This document shows, in pieces, positions 15,312 to 23,445 of a stretch of 39,547 nt of DNA (positions within the stretch are counted from its first letter, which is position 1; the number at the start of each line of letters is the position of its first letter). The position numbers and the translations under genes are program-made. The stretch is from SIG454 sp045578465 (GTDB lineage: Bacteria; Bacillota; Clostridia; Monoglobales; Monoglobaceae), in assembly GCA_045578465.1 (NCBI GenBank), contig JAZNKJ010000005.1, positions 1 through 39,547 on the forward strand, written 5' to 3'. The notes under the pieces are model-generated. The model saw only the letters and a program-made list of their open reading frames with translations. It had not been told where the DNA came from and ran no database searches.

Positions 15312-16838
15312 TTATTCGTTTTTGCTGTCAAGCTCGAAGAAGAACACTACTCCTCCATTGGTATTATAAACGCCGCACTTTTGGTTATGGGCGCTCATTA
15401 TAGCAGAAACAATGGAAAGTCCAAGACCTGCGCTTCCATTATCTCGTGTTCTGGCTTTGTCGCCTGTGTAAAAACTCTTCCAGATATCCTCCAAAATATC
15501 TTCGGGAATATTTTCCCCTGTGTTAAAGACATTAACCCTGATGGCGTCCTCGTTTTTCTCAACCGACACCTTTATTTTTTTATCGCCTGAGCAGTATTTA
15601 ATAGCGTTGGTGAGGTAATTTAAGAAAACCTCTTCTATTAAAAATTCGTCAGCCCAGACAAAAGCAGGCTCAACATTTTCAAAGGAAAGGGAAACATTAT
15701 TTTGCTCTAAAAGAATAGATTTTTGCTTTATAATTTCCTCTATTTGCTCGGAAACATCAAATCTTGTTATATCTAAAACCGTGCTTCCCGACTCAAGACG
15801 CATAAGGGACATAAGCTTTTTAATTAAAACATTCATTTTCTGGGTTTCGTCTAAAATTACTTCACAGTAGTAAGCACGGTCTTCTTCAGAAAGCTCCATT
15901 TCGCAAAGTCCCTCGGCATATGCCTCGATAATCGAAATAGGGGTTTTAAGCTCGTGGGAAACATTTGACAAAAAGTCTTTTCTTTGCTTGTCGATTTTTT
16001 CTTTTTTGTCAATATCCGAAAGAAGAGTGGCGTTTGCCGATTTTAAATCCGCAATGGTTTTTTCCAAGTTTTCGGACATTTTGTTCATACTGTCCCCCAG
16101 CGTTCCAACCTCGTCAAAGGTTTTCCCTGAGTATTTCTGGCTGAAGTCCATATTCGCCATATTTCCTGCAATATTCGTAAGCCGTTGCAGAGGGCTTAAA
16201 AGCCTGCGGCTCAAGAAGGTTACAACCAGGGCGGAAATGAGCCAGATAAAAAGCCCTGTTGTTATTAAAAATCTGTTTGAAAAGGAAACGCTTTCGGCAA
16301 TCGGCGCAACTGAGGACTGAATAAAAATAAAGTGGTTTTCCTCGGTTACGGCATAAAGCTCGATTGCCTGGGAGTTAAGATTTCTTAAGTTGGACAAAGT
16401 AATTACATAATTTTTTCCTTGCTTTAAAATTTCAGGGCGGTCAGCTCCGTTGTTCTTTATAAAAAGAGAAACTTTGCCTTTGTCAAAGACAACATTAAAG
16501 GCGGAGTTGAGGTTAAAACGGAAAGCGTTTTCGGGCATAGAGGTGTAAATAAGATTTTGACTTGAATTATAGACAACTATATGCATATTTGTATTAACAC
16601 AAATCCTTTCCATTTCAAGACGAAGAGTTTTTTCCTCTAAATTTTCGTTTAAAAGGAAGGTGATTTTGCCCAGCTGAGAATATATAAGGTCTGTTTTCCG
16701 TGTCATATAATAGTTCTTAAAAACAAGGGAGTTTAAAAGAACGCTTATTAAAATAACAGCAAAGATTGAAAAAATAACAAGCATAAAGAGCCTTTTTTGG
16801 AGGCTCTTTTTATAGGTTTTTTTATTTTTTTTAAACAT
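15312..16838 (-). CDS. Membrane sensor histidine kinase
   Basis: A 508-aa kinase. TM1 lies at about residues 16-38, an extracytoplasmic sensor region at about 39-185 and TM2 at about 188-210. A HAMP domain follows (SRRLLSPLQRLTNIAGNMA onward), then the HisKA dimerisation helix with phospho-acceptor His near 294 (SNVSHELKTPIS). The HATPase domain has the N box NYLTNAIKYCSG and the G box GSAGLGLSI. The start overlaps the response regulator gene by 8 bp, so the two are translationally coupled. The signal is unknown. The neighbouring yycJ-like gene recalls the WalRK locus, but the regulator and sensor do not look specifically WalRK-like and yycHI are absent. Confidence 0.93.
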   Translation of the reverse strand: MFKKNKKTYKKSLQKRLFMLVIFSIFAVILISVLLNSLVFKNYYMTRKTDLIYSQLGKITFLLNENLEEKTLRLEMERICVNTNMHIVVYNSSQNLIYTSMPENAFRFNLNSAFNVVFDKGKVSLFIKNNGADRPEILKQGKNYVITLSNLRNLNSQAIELYAVTEENHFIFIQSSVAPIAESVSFSNRFLITTGLFIWLISALVVTFLSRRLLSPLQRLTNIAGNMANMDFSQKYSGKTFDEVGTLGDSMNKMSENLEKTIADLKSANATLLSDIDKKEKIDKQRKDFLSNVSHELKTPISIIEAYAEGLCEMELSEEDRAYYCEVILDETQKMNVLIKKLMSLMRLESGSTVLDITRFDVSEQIEEIIKQKSILLEQNNVSLSFENVEPAFVWADEFLIEEVFLNYLTNAIKYCSGDKKIKVSVEKNEDAIRVNVFNTGENIPEDILEDIWKSFYTGDKARTRDNGSAGLGLSIVSAIMSAHNQKCGVYNTNGGVVFFFELDSKNE

Positions 16839-17508
16839 TTTTTTCTACCTCAAACTTATAACCTATGCCTCGGACAGTTTTAATATAGTTTCCGCAGGAC
16901 AAAAGCTTGCTGCGAAGCTTTTTAACGTGGGTGTCAATAGTTCTGGCGTCTCCGAAATAATCAAAATTCCATACGCTGTTTAAAATCTGATTTCGGGACA
17001 GGGCAAGACCTTGATTGTCTATAAAATAGTTTAAAAGCTCAAACTCTTTAAAGCTTAAAAAAATATCTTCTCCTAAAACCTTAACAGTGTGAGCACCTTT
17101 GTTTATTTCAATGTCCCCAATCTGCCGACTGCCTCCTGTTATGGACTGATTTCTCTTTAAGAGAGCCTCAACCCGTGCAACTAAAATTTTTGGTGAAAAA
17201 GGTTTGGTTATATATTCGTCTGCACCGATATCAAAGCCGTAAAGTTCATCATCCTCTTCGGATTTTGCGGTAAGCATAATTATTGGAACGGCGGACTCTT
17301 TGCGGATTTTCCGACATACCTCCCAGCCGTCCATTTTGGGCATCATAACATCCAATATGATAAGAGAAATATCCTTGTCCTCAACAAAAAGGTCAAAGGC
17401 CTCTTCTCCGTTTGCCGCCTCTAAAACCTCATAGCCCTTGGCTATTAAAAAATCGTGAACAATTTTTCTTATTCTTATTTCATCATCGGCAACCAAAACT
17501 TTAATCAT
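16831..17508 (-). CDS. OmpR/PhoB-family response regulator
   Basis: A 225-aa two-domain regulator. The receiver domain (1-120) has the acidic pair DDE at 8-10, phospho-acceptor Asp near 53 in LDVMMPKMDGW, and the conserved Thr and Lys (MLTAK, TKPF). A winged-helix DNA-binding domain (about 130-222) ends with the recognition region RTIDTHVKKLRSKL. It is cotranscribed with the overlapping histidine kinase gene. An extended -10 promoter lies just upstream at 17535-17543. Confidence 0.94.
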   Translation of the reverse strand: MIKVLVADDEIRIRKIVHDFLIAKGYEVLEAANGEEAFDLFVEDKDISLIILDVMMPKMDGWEVCRKIRKESAVPIIMLTAKSEEDDELYGFDIGADEYITKPFSPKILVARVEALLKRNQSITGGSRQIGDIEINKGAHTVKVLGEDIFLSFKEFELLNYFIDNQGLALSRNQILNSVWNFDYFGDARTIDTHVKKLRSKLLSCGNYIKTVRGIGYKFEVEKNV

Positions 17509-17534
17509 ATTTTCACCACCTCTTAATTAAGGAG

Positions 17535-17543
17535 AGTATAGCA
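17535..17543 (-). promoter_or_regulatory. Extended -10 promoter of the two-component operon
   Basis: On the minus strand TGC-TATACT, with a start predicted near 17528. The -35 region (ACAAAA) is not consensus. The ribosome binding site GAGGTGG follows before the regulator ATG. Confidence 0.5.
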
Positions 17544-17569
17544 TAGATTTATGTCCGTTTTGTGAAAAG

Positions 17570-18358
17570 TTAAATAATTTCGCTTATTTTTTCGGGAGAG
17601 GTCATTTTAAGGATAAAATCCGTTCCCTCTTTCGCTCCCATTCGGCAAAGAATTTCCCGAACAGTTGCGTATGCAAGATGAGGATTGTTGTTCTCCTGAC
17701 TTAAATGCCCCAAAAGGAACTTTTTTGTTCCGCTTTCTAAAAGGGTAAGGGCGACTTCCCCTGCCTTCTCGTTGCAAAGATGCCCCTTATCCCCTTTGAT
17801 GCGTCTCTTTAAGTTTTCGGGATAAGCTCCCATTGAAAGAAGATTAAGGTCATGGTTAGCTTCCAGAAGAATTTTGTCCGACCCCTTTAAAGCGGTTATG
17901 GCTCTCTCGTCGATTATCCCCATATCTGTTGCAACGGAAACCTTTTCGCAACCTGAAACCATGGTATATCCAACAGGGCAAACAGCATCGTGGGAGATAG
18001 GGAAGGCGCATATGCGGATATCCCCGATTGTAACGGGTTCTTCCTCAATAATGCGGACATTTTCCTCCGCCACTCCGCCAAGACTTTCTCGCATAGAAGA
18101 CCAGGTTGCAGAATTTGAGTAAACGGGAGTATTATATTTCTTTGAAAAAAGGCTTATGCCTTTTGTGTGGTCGGAGTGTTCATGGGTCACGAAAACTGCA
18201 TCAATCTCCTCTGGACTGATGCCAATATCGGAAAGAGCAGAAACGGTCATTTTACAGCTTATTCCGCAGTCTATTAAAATTTTCGTTTTTTCCGTAAAGA
18301 CAAGGGTTGAGTTTCCCTTGCTGCTGCTCCTTAAAGAGCAGATGTTAAGACCGCTCAA
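17570..18358 (-). CDS. MBL-fold metallohydrolase, YycJ/WalJ type
   Basis: A 262-aa metallo-beta-lactamase fold protein. The metal-binding motif THEHSDHTKG is near residue 58, and further His/Asp ligands are seen in ISHDAV, TDMG and LLGHLS. Its closest family is YycJ/WalJ, a double-strand DNA exonuclease-like or cell-wall-linked protein often found with WalRK. Here it lies just upstream of a two-component system but is not obviously coupled: the gap is about 60 bp and contains a promoter. The start at 18358 is preceded by AGGAGGACAAACT, a good ribosome binding site. Confidence 0.88.
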   Translation of the reverse strand: MSGLNICSLRSSSKGNSTLVFTEKTKILIDCGISCKMTVSALSDIGISPEEIDAVFVTHEHSDHTKGISLFSKKYNTPVYSNSATWSSMRESLGGVAEENVRIIEEEPVTIGDIRICAFPISHDAVCPVGYTMVSGCEKVSVATDMGIIDERAITALKGSDKILLEANHDLNLLSMGAYPENLKRRIKGDKGHLCNEKAGEVALTLLESGTKKFLLGHLSQENNNPHLAYATVREILCRMGAKEGTDFILKMTSPEKISEII

Positions 18359-18370
18359 AAGTTTGTCCTC

Positions 18371-18634
18371 CTATAATATAAGTCCGATTAAAACCAAAAG
18401 CAAAACCCCCGGGAAACCTAAAATCCCAACCAAAAGGGCGTTAAGAGGGTTTATGGGGATAGTAAGGCCGATAGACGAGCCGATTGAGTTAATGATTATG
18501 AGCATAATTCCCCCCAAAAGCCCGTTGAAAACGGTTTTCAAAATCCATTTCAGAGGCTTTGTCAAAAGAAAGAAAATAAGCGCAACAATAACAATGCCCA
18601 CAACATAAGCAATAGCTGAATTTGAATCAATCAT
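18371..18634 (-). CDS. bofA: Pro-sigmaK processing inhibitor BofA family protein
   Basis: An 87-aa integral membrane protein with three hydrophobic segments (about 8-27, 35-55 and 65-87) and the family pattern LKWILKTVFNGLLGGIMLI. BofA keeps the SpoIVFB protease inactive in the outer forespore membrane, delaying sigma-K activation. The ATG at 18634 is chosen because GGAG lies 6 nt upstream; the protein then has the same length as Bacillus BofA. It lies 12 bp upstream of the yycJ-like gene. Some BofA-family members occur in non-sporulating Clostridia, so sporulation is suggested but not proven. Confidence 0.85.
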   Translation of the reverse strand: MIDSNSAIAYVVGIVIVALIFFLLTKPLKWILKTVFNGLLGGIMLIIINSIGSSIGLTIPINPLNALLVGILGFPGVLLLVLIGLIL

Positions 18635-18685
18635 AAAAATCTCCATTCCGCCGCCATACATCGGCACAAGCGTCAATTAAAAACA

Positions 18686-18821
18686 CTCTTATCTGTATGG
18701 CAAGGAATGATAAGAGATTTTTGCGCCCATGTGCGTTTCTGAGCAAAAGCGAAGAAAAGTTCGCACGGGCAATTAAATCTGTCGGAGGTGATAACGGGAA
18801 AGGGACTTTCGCGTTATCACC
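18686..18821. repeat. Cluster of three hairpins between the radical SAM gene and bofA
   Basis: Three dyads in a row: CTCTTATC / GATAAGAG (18686-18693 and 18709-18716); GCCC-AT-GTGCG / CGCAC-GGGC (18725-18735 and 18762-18770), extended by AGATTT / AAATCT; and GGTGATAACG / CGTTATCACC (18787-18796 and 18812-18821), extended inward by GAAAG / CTTTC. On the minus strand the last hairpin is followed by TGTTTTTAATT, so it can be a terminator. This fills the 260-bp gap before bofA. I do not recognise an RNA family. Confidence 0.55.
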
Positions 18822-18894
18822 CATTGAAAATATATGCTTGCCCGCCTTGAAAAAATCACTTGTTCCGCTCAATTTGTCCATAAACATCTCAAAA

Positions 18895-19500
18895 TTATTC
18901 AATATACTCCCTCACTCTGAATGAAACATCGCAGTTTTTGGCGATATTTCGGCAGTTTTCAATTTCCTCAGGAGTTATGGTTTTATCCACAACCGAGAAA
19001 ATAACAGTTTCAACATATTTTTTTGCCTCTTTTCCGAATTCAATAAGTCCGTCGAAAGCCGAAAGACCGTATCTGCTTTGGCAAAGGGCGTCATATTTTT
19101 CCGCCGTGTCGGTGTTGAGGCTTATGGAAACAATGTCAAAAAGCCCCTCCATCTCAGGAGCGATGTTCCGCCCTGCAATCAGGCTTCCCTGACCGTTTGT
19201 ATTAACACGGATTTTGATGTTTTTGTCCTGAGCCTTTATCCATTTTGCAACATCTCTGCAATCGTCAAACCTTTCAAAAGGCTCTCCAAAACCGCAGAAA
19301 ACAACCATATCGAAATCTTTAAGGTTTCGCTTTTTAATGTCTTCTATTATTTCCTCTGCGCTCGGCTCTCTTTCAAGCCACAGGTTGTCCTCTCCGTTAA
19401 CATTGTCCTGCTTGTCACGGACACAAAAGGCGCAAGCGTTAGGACATCTGTTTGTAAGATTTATGTATAGGGAATCCCCTAAAATGTAAGTTATAACCAT
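18895..19500 (-). CDS. Radical SAM protein of the TatD-linked type
   Basis: A 201-aa, minimal radical SAM protein. The cluster motif CPNACAFC (C19, C23, C26) binds a 4Fe-4S cluster and SAM, and FCGFGEP provides the GGE-like SAM contact. The sequence resembles the small TatD-associated radical SAM family, which is often fused or adjacent to a TatD-family nuclease. Here no TatD gene is next to it; instead it follows tsaD by 14 bp and is probably cotranscribed. The substrate is unknown. There is no C-terminal extra cluster (SPASM) domain. Confidence 0.82.
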   Translation of the reverse strand: MVITYILGDSLYINLTNRCPNACAFCVRDKQDNVNGEDNLWLEREPSAEEIIEDIKKRNLKDFDMVVFCGFGEPFERFDDCRDVAKWIKAQDKNIKIRVNTNGQGSLIAGRNIAPEMEGLFDIVSISLNTDTAEKYDALCQSRYGLSAFDGLIEFGKEAKKYVETVIFSVVDKTITPEEIENCRNIAKNCDVSFRVREYIE

Positions 19501-19514
19501 AATAATTTCCTTTC

Positions 19515-20519
19515 CTAATCAAGCGAAAGTGAGGGGACAGCGTTTAAAGAAAGGTCCGCTATTTCTCCGTTCCCAAATGCAAAGTATGCAGCGCAGCCAA
19601 TCATTGCGGCGTTGTCAGTGCATAAAGAAAGGGACGGATATGAAAGGGACAGTTTTTTCTTTTTTGCCTTTTCTTCTATTCTTTCTCTTAAAAGCTTGTT
19701 GGCCGCAACGCCACCTGCAAGAGCAACTTTATCTACGCCACATTTTACGGCGCAGTCAACCAAGTGGCTTGACAAAACATCAACAACCGCTTCCTGAAAA
19801 GATGCGGCAACATCGGCTTTGTTTATGTTTTCGCCCTTTTGCTCTGCGTTGTGGATATAATTTATAACTGCGGTTTTAACTCCGCTGAAACTGAAATCAA
19901 AACCGTCTTTGCCCATATTAACTCTTGGGAAATGAATAGCATTTGGGTTTCCCTTTTCTGCTTCTTTTGATACGGCAGGGCCTCCCGGATAGCCAAGGCC
20001 TAAAACTCTTGAAACCTTGTCAAAAGCCTCTCCTGCTGCATCATCGCAGGTTTTCGCAAGGACTTCATAAGTGTTATAATTCTTAACATGAACGATATGG
20101 CTATGACCCCCTGATGCAACAAGGCAGACAAAAGGCGGCTTAAAATCAGGGTTTTCGATATAGTTGGCGCAAATATGCCCTTTAATGTGATGAACAGGGA
20201 TTAAAGGCTTATTTTGGGCAAAGGCAAGTCCTTTCGCCGCGGAAACTCCAACCAAAAGAGCGCCCACAAGCCCCGGGCCATAGGTTACGGCAAAGGCGTC
20301 GATATCGTCAAAAGTGAGCTTTGCCTCAGATAAGGCAAGGGAAACAACCTGATTGATGTTTTCAATATGAAGCCTTGACGCAATCTCAGGGACAACCCCG
20401 CCATAGCGCTTATGAGTTTCAATCTGAGTATTTATAATATTTGACAAAACATTAGTGCCGTTTTCAACAACCGCTGCCGCTGTTTCGTCACAAGAACTCT
20501 CTATTGCAAGAATTTTCAT
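19515..20519 (-). CDS. tsaD: tRNA N6-threonylcarbamoyladenosine transferase TsaD
   Basis: The 334-aa catalytic subunit for t6A37 formation on ANN-decoding tRNAs; it works with TsaB and TsaE using threonylcarbamoyl-AMP from TsaC. It has the ASKHA fold start (ESSCDETAAAVV), the metal-binding HIKGH near 111, the VASGGHSHIV loop and the C-terminal LAGGVAANKLLRE and TDNAAMIG. Full family length. tsaB and tsaE are not in the window. It has its own promoter, divergent from rlmB, and an AGGTGA ribosome binding site. Confidence 0.96.
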   Translation of the reverse strand: MKILAIESSCDETAAAVVENGTNVLSNIINTQIETHKRYGGVVPEIASRLHIENINQVVSLALSEAKLTFDDIDAFAVTYGPGLVGALLVGVSAAKGLAFAQNKPLIPVHHIKGHICANYIENPDFKPPFVCLVASGGHSHIVHVKNYNTYEVLAKTCDDAAGEAFDKVSRVLGLGYPGGPAVSKEAEKGNPNAIHFPRVNMGKDGFDFSFSGVKTAVINYIHNAEQKGENINKADVAASFQEAVVDVLSSHLVDCAVKCGVDKVALAGGVAANKLLRERIEEKAKKKKLSLSYPSLSLCTDNAAMIGCAAYFAFGNGEIADLSLNAVPSLSLD

Positions 20520-20553
20520 AACTTTTCACCTGCGCAAAAATAAATTCAATTAT

Positions 20554-20582
20554 ATTATACTTTAATGGGATAAATTTTGCAA
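20554..20582 (-). promoter_or_regulatory. tsaD promoter
   Basis: On the minus strand TTGCAA (20577-20582), a 17-bp spacer and TATAAT (20554-20559). It is divergent from the rlmB promoter, and the two share the dyad at 20577-20599. Confidence 0.75.
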
Positions 20583-20599
20583 TACTTTTATTATTGCAA
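20577..20599. repeat. Symmetric dyad holding both divergent -35 boxes
   Basis: TTGCAATA-CTTTTAT-TATTGCAA is an 8-7-8 perfect inverted repeat. Its two arms carry the -35 hexamers of the tsaD (-) and rlmB (+) promoters. It could be a regulator site, or chance from two mirror promoters. Confidence 0.5.
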
Positions 20600-20622
20600 A
20601 ATCCTGTATAATATGATATAAT
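20594..20622 (+). promoter_or_regulatory. rlmB operon promoter
   Basis: TTGCAA (20594-20599), a 17-bp spacer and TATAAT (20617-20622), leading to GGAGGG at 20634-20639 and the ATG at 20648. Confidence 0.75.
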
Positions 20623-20647
20623 TTATCTAATGTGGAGGGCAGAGAAA

Positions 20648-21379
20648 ATGGAAGATAAAATATACGGAAGAAACCCTGTTATAGAGGCGCTTTCAGGAGA
20701 CAGGGAGATAGATAAAATATTTCTTCAGGATGGTTTAACCCACAGCCTTATTTCAAAAATAACGGCTATGGCAAAGGAGAAAAGAATTCCTTATAAGTTT
20801 GTTAACCGCAAGAAGCTTGACGAGCTGTCTGAAAACGGAAACCATCAGGGCGTGGTGGCTTTTGTGGCTATGCAAGCTTACGCTACCGTTGAAGATATTT
20901 TAGAGCGGGCAAAAGAAAAAGGAGAGCCTCCTTTTATTCTTATTGCCGACGGACTTTCTGACCCCCACAATTTAGGAAGTATTATAAGAACTGCCAACGC
21001 GGCGGGAATGCACGGGATAATTATCCCGAAAAACCGAAGCGTAAGCCTTAACGCCGTTGTGGCAAAGGTCAGCGCAGGGGCTATTGAGCATATCCCCGTT
21101 GCAAAGGTTGCAAATATTGCCCAGACTATTGAAAAGCTCAAAAAAGAGGGCGTATGGGTGGCAGGAACTGACCTTAGCGCAAGCGGTTATCATTATGACG
21201 CCGACCTTAAAGGCCCTCTTGCAATCGTTATAGGAAGCGAGGGCGAGGGCATCGGCAGACTTGTTAAAGAAAAATGCGACTTTTTAGTTAAAATCCCTAT
21301 GATTGGAGAAATTGAATCCCTTAACGCCTCTGTTGCGGCAGGGGTGCTTATATACGAAGCTATAAGACAAAGGAGTTAA
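20648..21379 (+). CDS. rlmB: 23S rRNA (guanosine-2'-O-)-methyltransferase RlmB / TrmH family
   Basis: A 243-aa SPOUT-class methyltransferase. The N-terminal substrate-binding domain (1-75) starts DKIYGRNPVIEAL. The knotted SPOUT domain has motif 1 DPHNLGSIIRTANA, motif 2 IVIGSEGEGI and motif 3 IPMIGEIESLNASVAAGVL. RlmB methylates G2251 in the peptidyl-transferase P loop. The ATG at 20648 is used because GGAGGG lies 8 nt upstream and homologues start here; an upstream ATG at 20630 lies before the ribosome binding site. The following comM-like gene starts 3 bp after the stop. Confidence 0.92.
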   Translation: MEDKIYGRNPVIEALSGDREIDKIFLQDGLTHSLISKITAMAKEKRIPYKFVNRKKLDELSENGNHQGVVAFVAMQAYATVEDILERAKEKGEPPFILIADGLSDPHNLGSIIRTANAAGMHGIIIPKNRSVSLNAVVAKVSAGAIEHIPVAKVANIAQTIEKLKKEGVWVAGTDLSASGYHYDADLKGPLAIVIGSEGEGIGRLVKEKCDFLVKIPMIGEIESLNASVAAGVLIYEAIRQRS

Positions 21380-21382
21380 TCT

Positions 21383-22912
21383 ATGCTTGCAAAGGTTAAA
21401 AGCTCAGCGCTAAACGGAATTGACGGCTTTATCGTTGAGGTTGAGGTTGATATAACAAACGCTCTTCCCTCTTTTGAGATTGTAGGCCTTCCTGATGCGG
21501 CGGTTAAAGAGTCAAAGGAGCGAATCCGCTCTGCAATAAAAAATACAGGCCTTCATATGCCTGCTAAAAAAATTGTGGTAAACCTTGCCCCTGCAAGCGT
21601 GAAAAAAGCAGGAGCTTTATACGACCTGCCCATTTCTCTTGCTGTCCTTATGGCGTCAGACCAGATTAAAACTAAAAATATAGACGAATATATTCTTTTA
21701 GGCGAGCTTGCCTTAGACGGAAGTCTTCGGTCTATAAGAGGAATTCTCCCTATGGTAATTTCTGCTTACCAGAGCGGATATAAAAAGGTTATTCTCCCAA
21801 AAGGCAACGCCAAAGAGGCGGCAATAATTGAGGGAATGCAAGTTTTCGGAGCGGAAAATCTTCGTCAGGTGGCGGAGCATATTTCCGGGGAAAACCCAAT
21901 TGAAAAAACAACAGTAAACAGTGCGGAGCTATTTGCGAAGCGAAACGAATATGACTTTGATTTTGCAGATGTAAAAGGTCTTGAAAGCATTAAGAGAGCC
22001 CTTTTAATCGCAGCGGCGGGCGGCCATAATGTTGCCCTTTCGGGCCCTCCCGGGTCAGGAAAGACTATGCTTGCCAAAAGGCTCCCTGGGATTCTCCCTG
22101 ATTTGAGCTTTGAGGAGGCTTTGGAGGCAACAAAAATTCACAGTATTTCAGGCCTTCTTCCCGAAGATGTTCCGATGATAGTAAATCGTCCTTTCAGAAA
22201 CCCTCATCATACGGTTTCTGCTGTGGGTCTTTCAGGTGGCGGAACAAACCCGAAACCTGGCGAGGTCAGCCTTGCCCATAACGGAGTTCTGTTTTTGGAC
22301 GAGCTTCCTGAATTTCGCAGAGATGCTCTTGAAATTTTAAGACAGCCTCTTGAAGACAGGGAGATAACCATAACCCGAACAGGTGGAACAAATACATATC
22401 CTTGTAATTTTATGCTTGTTGCGGCATATAACCCGTGTCCCTGTGGGTATTTAGGGGATAAAAATCACGATTGCTTCTGCACAGAGGGGCAGATTTCAAA
22501 ATATATGAGCCGTATAAGCGGTCCGCTTCTTGACAGAATTGATATTCTGGTTAAAGTTCCCGCCGTAAGCTTTGAAGAGCTTGAAGGGAAAAAGAGCGGA
22601 GAAACCTCGGCGCAGATAAGAGAAAGAGTTAACAAAGCGAGAAAAATTCAGCTTGAAAGATATAAGGGAACAAATATTTTCTCAAACAGCCAGCTTACTC
22701 CTGAGCTTATGGAAAAATACTGTGCGTTGGACAGCGCGGGAAGTAATATCTTAAAGTTCGCTTTTGAGAAAATGGGACTTTCGGGAAGAGCCTATAACCG
22801 AATTTTAAAGGTTGCAAGAACAATTGCCGACCTTGAAAATTCTGAGAGCATTCTTCCTGAGCATATAACAGAGGCGATTCAGTATCGAAACGCCGACACA
22901 GATAAGGTTTAG
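21383..22912 (+). CDS. YifB/ComM-type Mg-chelatase-like AAA+ ATPase
   Basis: The protein (509 aa) has an N-terminal Lon-protease-like fold domain (about 1-170), an AAA+ core with Walker A GPPGSGKT near 221 and Walker B LFLDELPEF, and a C-terminal Mg-chelatase domain. In the middle the sequence PCPCGYLGDKNHDC carries the conserved Cys cluster. In Haemophilus, ComM helps branch migration of incoming DNA during transformation; in Clostridia the role is unproven. It is in the rlmB operon, 3 bp after rlmB and 19 bp before trmL. Confidence 0.92.
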   Translation: MLAKVKSSALNGIDGFIVEVEVDITNALPSFEIVGLPDAAVKESKERIRSAIKNTGLHMPAKKIVVNLAPASVKKAGALYDLPISLAVLMASDQIKTKNIDEYILLGELALDGSLRSIRGILPMVISAYQSGYKKVILPKGNAKEAAIIEGMQVFGAENLRQVAEHISGENPIEKTTVNSAELFAKRNEYDFDFADVKGLESIKRALLIAAAGGHNVALSGPPGSGKTMLAKRLPGILPDLSFEEALEATKIHSISGLLPEDVPMIVNRPFRNPHHTVSAVGLSGGGTNPKPGEVSLAHNGVLFLDELPEFRRDALEILRQPLEDREITITRTGGTNTYPCNFMLVAAYNPCPCGYLGDKNHDCFCTEGQISKYMSRISGPLLDRIDILVKVPAVSFEELEGKKSGETSAQIRERVNKARKIQLERYKGTNIFSNSQLTPELMEKYCALDSAGSNILKFAFEKMGLSGRAYNRILKVARTIADLENSESILPEHITEAIQYRNADTDKV

Positions 22913-22931
22913 TTGAAAGGACTTTTGGAAA

Positions 22932-23432
22932 ATGAGACTGCATATAGTTTTGGTTGAGCCTGAAATCCCCTCAAACACGGGAAATATTTCAAGGACCTGC
23001 TCAGTAATCGACGCGTCGCTCCACCTTGTTCATCCTCTCGGTTTTGACATAAGCGAGAAGGCTGTAAGACGGGCAGGGCTTGACTATTGGGACGACCTTG
23101 ATTTGCACGAATATCAAAGCGTTAACGAGGTTTTTGAAAAATATCCCGAGGGCGACTTTTATTTCTGCACAACCAAAGGGAAAAAGACTCACAGCGAGAT
23201 GGATTATAAAAATAACGGCGGACGGGATGTTTTTTTGGTTTTCGGCAAGGAAACAAAAGGTCTTCCCGAAAAACTGCTTAACGAACATATTGAAAAGTGC
23301 ATAAGAATACCGATGCTTAAAGATAAAAGGTCACTTAACCTTTCAAATTCCGTTGCCATTATTGCATACGAGGTGCTTCGCCAGAGAGATTTTGAAAACT
23401 TGGAAAAAGAGGGCTTTTTGCCCGAAGTTTAG
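22932..23432 (+). CDS. trmL: tRNA (cytidine/uridine-34-2'-O)-methyltransferase TrmL
   Basis: A 166-aa single-domain SPOUT enzyme that methylates the wobble ribose of tRNA-Leu. Motifs seen: N-terminal VEPEIPSNTGNISRTCSV, LVFGKETKGLP in the middle and the C-terminal knot IPMLKDKRSLNLSNSVAIIAYE. Length and motifs fit TrmL (CspR/YibK). A GAAAGGA ribosome binding site precedes the ATG. It is part of the rlmB-comM-trmL operon. Confidence 0.94.
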   Translation: MRLHIVLVEPEIPSNTGNISRTCSVIDASLHLVHPLGFDISEKAVRRAGLDYWDDLDLHEYQSVNEVFEKYPEGDFYFCTTKGKKTHSEMDYKNNGGRDVFLVFGKETKGLPEKLLNEHIEKCIRIPMLKDKRSLNLSNSVAIIAYEVLRQRDFENLEKEGFLPEV

Positions 23433-23445
23433 AGGATGGGATTTT

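Noticed and set aside
18627..18902. A 91-codon minus-strand frame between the radical SAM gene and bofA
   Set aside because: It starts with TTG inside the previous gene, runs straight through three strong hairpins and into the bofA ribosome binding site and start, and shows no recognisable protein pattern.
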